NCBI GenBank assembly: GCA_937931165.1
Contig: CALHCI010000014.1
Location: 1 to 47,497 of the forward strand
Source: an uncultured Granulosicoccaceae bacterium
GTDB taxonomy: Bacteria > Pseudomonadota > Gammaproteobacteria > Granulosicoccales > Granulosicoccaceae
Length of the DNA stretch: 47,497 nucleotides
Direction: 5' to 3'
Below the pieces are notes generated by a model. The model saw only the letters and a list, made by a program, of their open reading frames with translations, ran no database searches and had not been told where the DNA came from. Below are positions 45,222 through 47,497 of the stretch, in pieces. The position numbers were made by a program, and so were the translations under genes. Every line of letters starts with the position of its first letter. Positions within the stretch are counted from its first letter, which is position 1.

Positions 45222-47210
45222 TTAGCGCTGGTTTTTCTTTTGTTTAGTCACTTTTTTCTTTGTGACTTTTTTCTTGCCGGATCTTTTCTTTTTTGAAAAC
45301 GCCTTTTTCTTAAAGACTTTTCCTCTTACTGCTTTAACCCCTTTAAGCGACGACAAGCCGGTTGCCTCACTCTGTGTAATCAGTGTTCGCAACTGTACTT
45401 CAAGAGGCTGCATAAAATCACCAAAGGCAGTTTCACGCTGGCTGATTTTTTCGAGCACGGACTCCCACTGCGCCGTCATATCCGGCAGGGTCGCCTGATC
45501 TGGAAGCGCTTTTATAAGGCCGGTACCGGCAGCTGTGGCGTGTATCTGCTTACCTTTACGTTCGAGAAAACCCCGACGGAACAATAACTCTATTATCCCT
45601 GCACGGGTCGCTTCTGTCCCCAGGCCATCTGTCTCTTTCAGTATTTTACGAATATCTGCGTCTTTTACATAACGCGCAATGCCTGTCATTGCAGCTAACA
45701 AAGTGGCATCGGTAAAGTAGGGAGGCGGTGTGGTGTTTTTCTCAACAAGCTCACCCTTATTACAATGCAGCGACTGACCTTTTTTCAGGGCCGGCAGTTT
45801 ATTAGCTGCAGTTTCACCCTTGTCTGCCTTGTCTGCCTTGTCTTTTGCCACTTCATACAATGTTTTCCAGCCAACAACCGTCACCTGCTTGCTACTCGCA
45901 ACAAAAAGCCCTTTCTCAATTTCAATCTCTGCGCGAGTGTCTATATATTCGTGTTGCGGATAAAACTGCACCAGATACTGCCTGGCAACAAGACCGTAAA
46001 CCTGTTGCTCGCGAGTTGATAAGGAGTTGCTGTTGAGCTTGCGTAATGTCGGGATAATTGCGTGGTGAGCACCTACTTTTTTATCGTCCCACGCGGCAGA
46101 CTTAATGGATCTGTCAGCGCCTTCAACACCACCCTGCAGCGTGCTTTCATTGGTTTTAATCGCATCGAGCACCGCACCCGCCTGCTTGTATTGTTCACGT
46201 GGCAAATACCGGCAATCAGATCTTGGATAGGTAATAAGCTTGTACTTTTCATACAGTGACTGACAAACAGACAACGTATCCTGTGCACTCAGATTGTAAC
46301 GGCGTGACGCATCTATCTGTAACGCAGACAAGCTGTACGGCAGTGGCTGACGCTGTTTTTTGTTTTTCTTGTCGAGCCTGGTTACCGTCGCGGGTTTATC
46401 TGCAATGCGTTTTACCACATTCTCTGCAAGCCCTTTAACCAGCACCCGCCCGTTGTCATCCATATAGGGTTCACACGCCTCGGATGGTTGCCATATGGCG
46501 GTAAAAAGCTCCCCTTTCTCTGTTTGCAAATGCGCTATCACTTCGTAAAAAGGCTTGGACACAAAATGATCAATTTCCTCACAGCGCCTGACAACCAGGC
46601 CTAGCACAGGAGTTTGCACGCGCCCTACCGACAACACCCCGTCGTAGCCGACCTTGCGCCCCTGGATCGTGTACGCCCGTGTCATGTTCAGTCCGTATAA
46701 CCAGTCGGCACGCGCACGCGCCAGTGCTGACGAAGACAACGCAGCAAACTCGGTGTTCCTGCGGGCATCCTGCAGAGCACGTTGCACAGCAGCGGGGTTC
46801 ATATCATTGATCAGTACACGCTCTATGGCGACTCGCCGTGTTTTACTGACTTTTAAGTACGCAAACAGCTGATCAACCAACAACTGTCCTTCACGATCAG
46901 GGTCACCGGCATGAACCAGAACTTTTGCGTCAGCAACAAGTTTTCGCAACACCGATAATTGTTGTTTAGTTTGTTTTTTCGGCGTGAGTTTCCATTGTTC
47001 CGGCACTATTGGTAAATGCTGCATCCGCCACGATTTATATTCGGCGTTGTACAAGTGTGGCTCGGCCTGCTCCAGCAAATGCCCGATACACCAGCTAATG
47101 TGATCACCATTGGCAGCCACGATAAAGCCGTCCCTGCGCTGCAAGGGACCGGGCAGTACTTCGGCAATTGCGCGGCCAAGGCTTGGCTTTTCGGCGACAT
47201 ACAACTTCAT
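45222..47210 (-). CDS. topB: DNA topoisomerase III
   Basis: A 662-residue type IA topoisomerase that decatenates single-stranded DNA. The TOPRIM domain starts MKLYVAEKPSLGRAI and includes HAGDPDREGQLL (Asp103, Asp105, Glu107). The catalytic tyrosine is Tyr328 in TYPRSDCRYLP. The decatenation-region feature SVGRVQTPVLGLVV is at 194-207. The last 35 residues are a lysine-rich tail (repeats of KK, KKKVTKKK) instead of zinc fingers. Length is close to E. coli TopB (653). No other replication gene is adjacent. Confidence 0.96.
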   Translation of the reverse strand: MKLYVAEKPSLGRAIAEVLPGPLQRRDGFIVAANGDHISWCIGHLLEQAEPHLYNAEYKSWRMQHLPIVPEQWKLTPKKQTKQQLSVLRKLVADAKVLVHAGDPDREGQLLVDQLFAYLKVSKTRRVAIERVLINDMNPAAVQRALQDARRNTEFAALSSSALARARADWLYGLNMTRAYTIQGRKVGYDGVLSVGRVQTPVLGLVVRRCEEIDHFVSKPFYEVIAHLQTEKGELFTAIWQPSEACEPYMDDNGRVLVKGLAENVVKRIADKPATVTRLDKKNKKQRQPLPYSLSALQIDASRRYNLSAQDTLSVCQSLYEKYKLITYPRSDCRYLPREQYKQAGAVLDAIKTNESTLQGGVEGADRSIKSAAWDDKKVGAHHAIIPTLRKLNSNSLSTREQQVYGLVARQYLVQFYPQHEYIDTRAEIEIEKGLFVASSKQVTVVGWKTLYEVAKDKADKADKGETAANKLPALKKGQSLHCNKGELVEKNTTPPPYFTDATLLAAMTGIARYVKDADIRKILKETDGLGTEATRAGIIELLFRRGFLERKGKQIHATAAGTGLIKALPDQATLPDMTAQWESVLEKISQRETAFGDFMQPLEVQLRTLITQSEATGLSSLKGVKAVRGKVFKKKAFSKKKRSGKKKVTKKKVTKQKKNQR

Positions 47211-47360
47211 GGAAGGCGTGCTGACTGTGAACGGGTCAATGATAACGAAATTTTTACAAAACTACTGCTCAAACAATTAATTATCTTCCTGTGACAGCTT
47301 GCTAATGGCGACATGCAGGTCTAGGGTAGATAAGGGTCAGAGATACGCAGGAAGCAGATC

Positions 47361-47497
47361 ATGATATTCGACAATCTCAAGTCCAGGGTTCGACGATTCA
47401 AATACCACAACCAGTACGAAAGACCGGCACTGGTACTAACGCTTAATATACTGATTCACGGTAGCATTCTGTTGTTTTTTTTCGGGCTGATCGCCGC
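47361..47497 (+). CDS. N-terminal fragment of a membrane protein (cut by window end)
   Basis: From ATG 47361 the frame stays open for 45 codons to the end of the window. It encodes a basic, probably cytoplasmic leader (MIFDNLKSRVRRFKYHN) followed by a strongly hydrophobic segment (LVLTLNILIHGSILLFFFGL). GGAAG lies seven bases before the ATG. It is divergent from topB. Only the start of a membrane protein is visible, so function cannot be said. Confidence 0.55.
   Translation, partial: MIFDNLKSRVRRFKYHNQYERPALVLTLNILIHGSILLFFFGLIA

Noticed and set aside
1-47497. CRISPR arrays, prophage, insertion sequences, tRNA or rRNA genes
   Set aside because: No regularly spaced repeats, integrase or transposase motifs, or tRNA/rRNA signatures were seen on either strand.

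Overview
The window is one dense stretch of bacterial chromosome. Gene content suggests a gammaproteobacterium with a wide carbohydrate and organic-acid diet, probably marine: SerB with an N-terminal regulatory half, TopB, glutaryl-CoA dehydrogenase, several ABC sugar importers and a cell-surface glycan locus. The genus cannot be assigned from sequence alone. No rRNA, tRNA, insertion sequence, integrase or CRISPR array was seen.

Layout. (1) 1-3161, plus strand: the tail of a sugar ABC importer (permease, ATPase) and an aldose-epimerase-like enzyme. (2) 3174-5148, minus strand: an acetyltransferase, a small membrane protein and a flippase-like membrane protein. (3) 5372-15525, glycan locus: a GT39-like membrane glycosyltransferase on the plus strand faces a tight eight-gene minus-strand operon. 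That operon encodes a polyprenyl-phosphate-type GT2, a sugar-nucleotide SDR, a FAD oxidoreductase, a hexapeptide N-acetyltransferase, a PLP aminotransferase, a UDP-GlcNAc-type 2-epimerase, a Gfo/Idh/MocA dehydrogenase and a polysaccharide deacetylase. The four sugar enzymes match the WbpB/E/D/I steps to a UDP-2,3-diacetamido-hexuronic acid. (4) 15724-20453, minus strand: a compact four-gene operon encoding an SGNH/DltD-like protein, an MBOAT acyltransferase, an acyl carrier protein and an acetoacetyl-CoA-synthetase-type ligase. Its architecture mirrors dltA-D but with a different activating enzyme, and it is the most interesting system in the window. (5) 20613-31154, minus strand: a ten-gene run beginning with a complete ABC sugar-type importer, followed by a HisD-family dehydrogenase, an SDR, a double SnoaL-like protein, a bicupin, a MetE-core-like zinc protein and an ElyC-like DUF218 protein. 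It looks like uptake and breakdown of an unidentified substrate. (6) 31411-35716, minus strand: a MacAB-type efflux set with a free ATPase, two permeases and an adaptor.

(7) 35922-37160: gcdH, followed by a 688-base region holding a candidate small RNA (promoter, stems and a strong terminator). (8) 37849-40002: an SDR without catalytic Tyr/Lys, a structured intergenic repeat (its second copy lies inside the importer operon of region 5), and a fatty-acid-hydroxylase-family protein. (9) 40128-47497: serB, a small membrane protein, an EamA transporter, a beta-hydroxyacid dehydrogenase and an enolase-superfamily enzyme (probably sugar-acid catabolism), topB, and the start of a membrane protein cut by the window edge.

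How the parts work together (inference): regions 3 and 4 probably build and acylate one envelope glycan. Regions 1, 5 and 9 import and degrade sugars or related small molecules.
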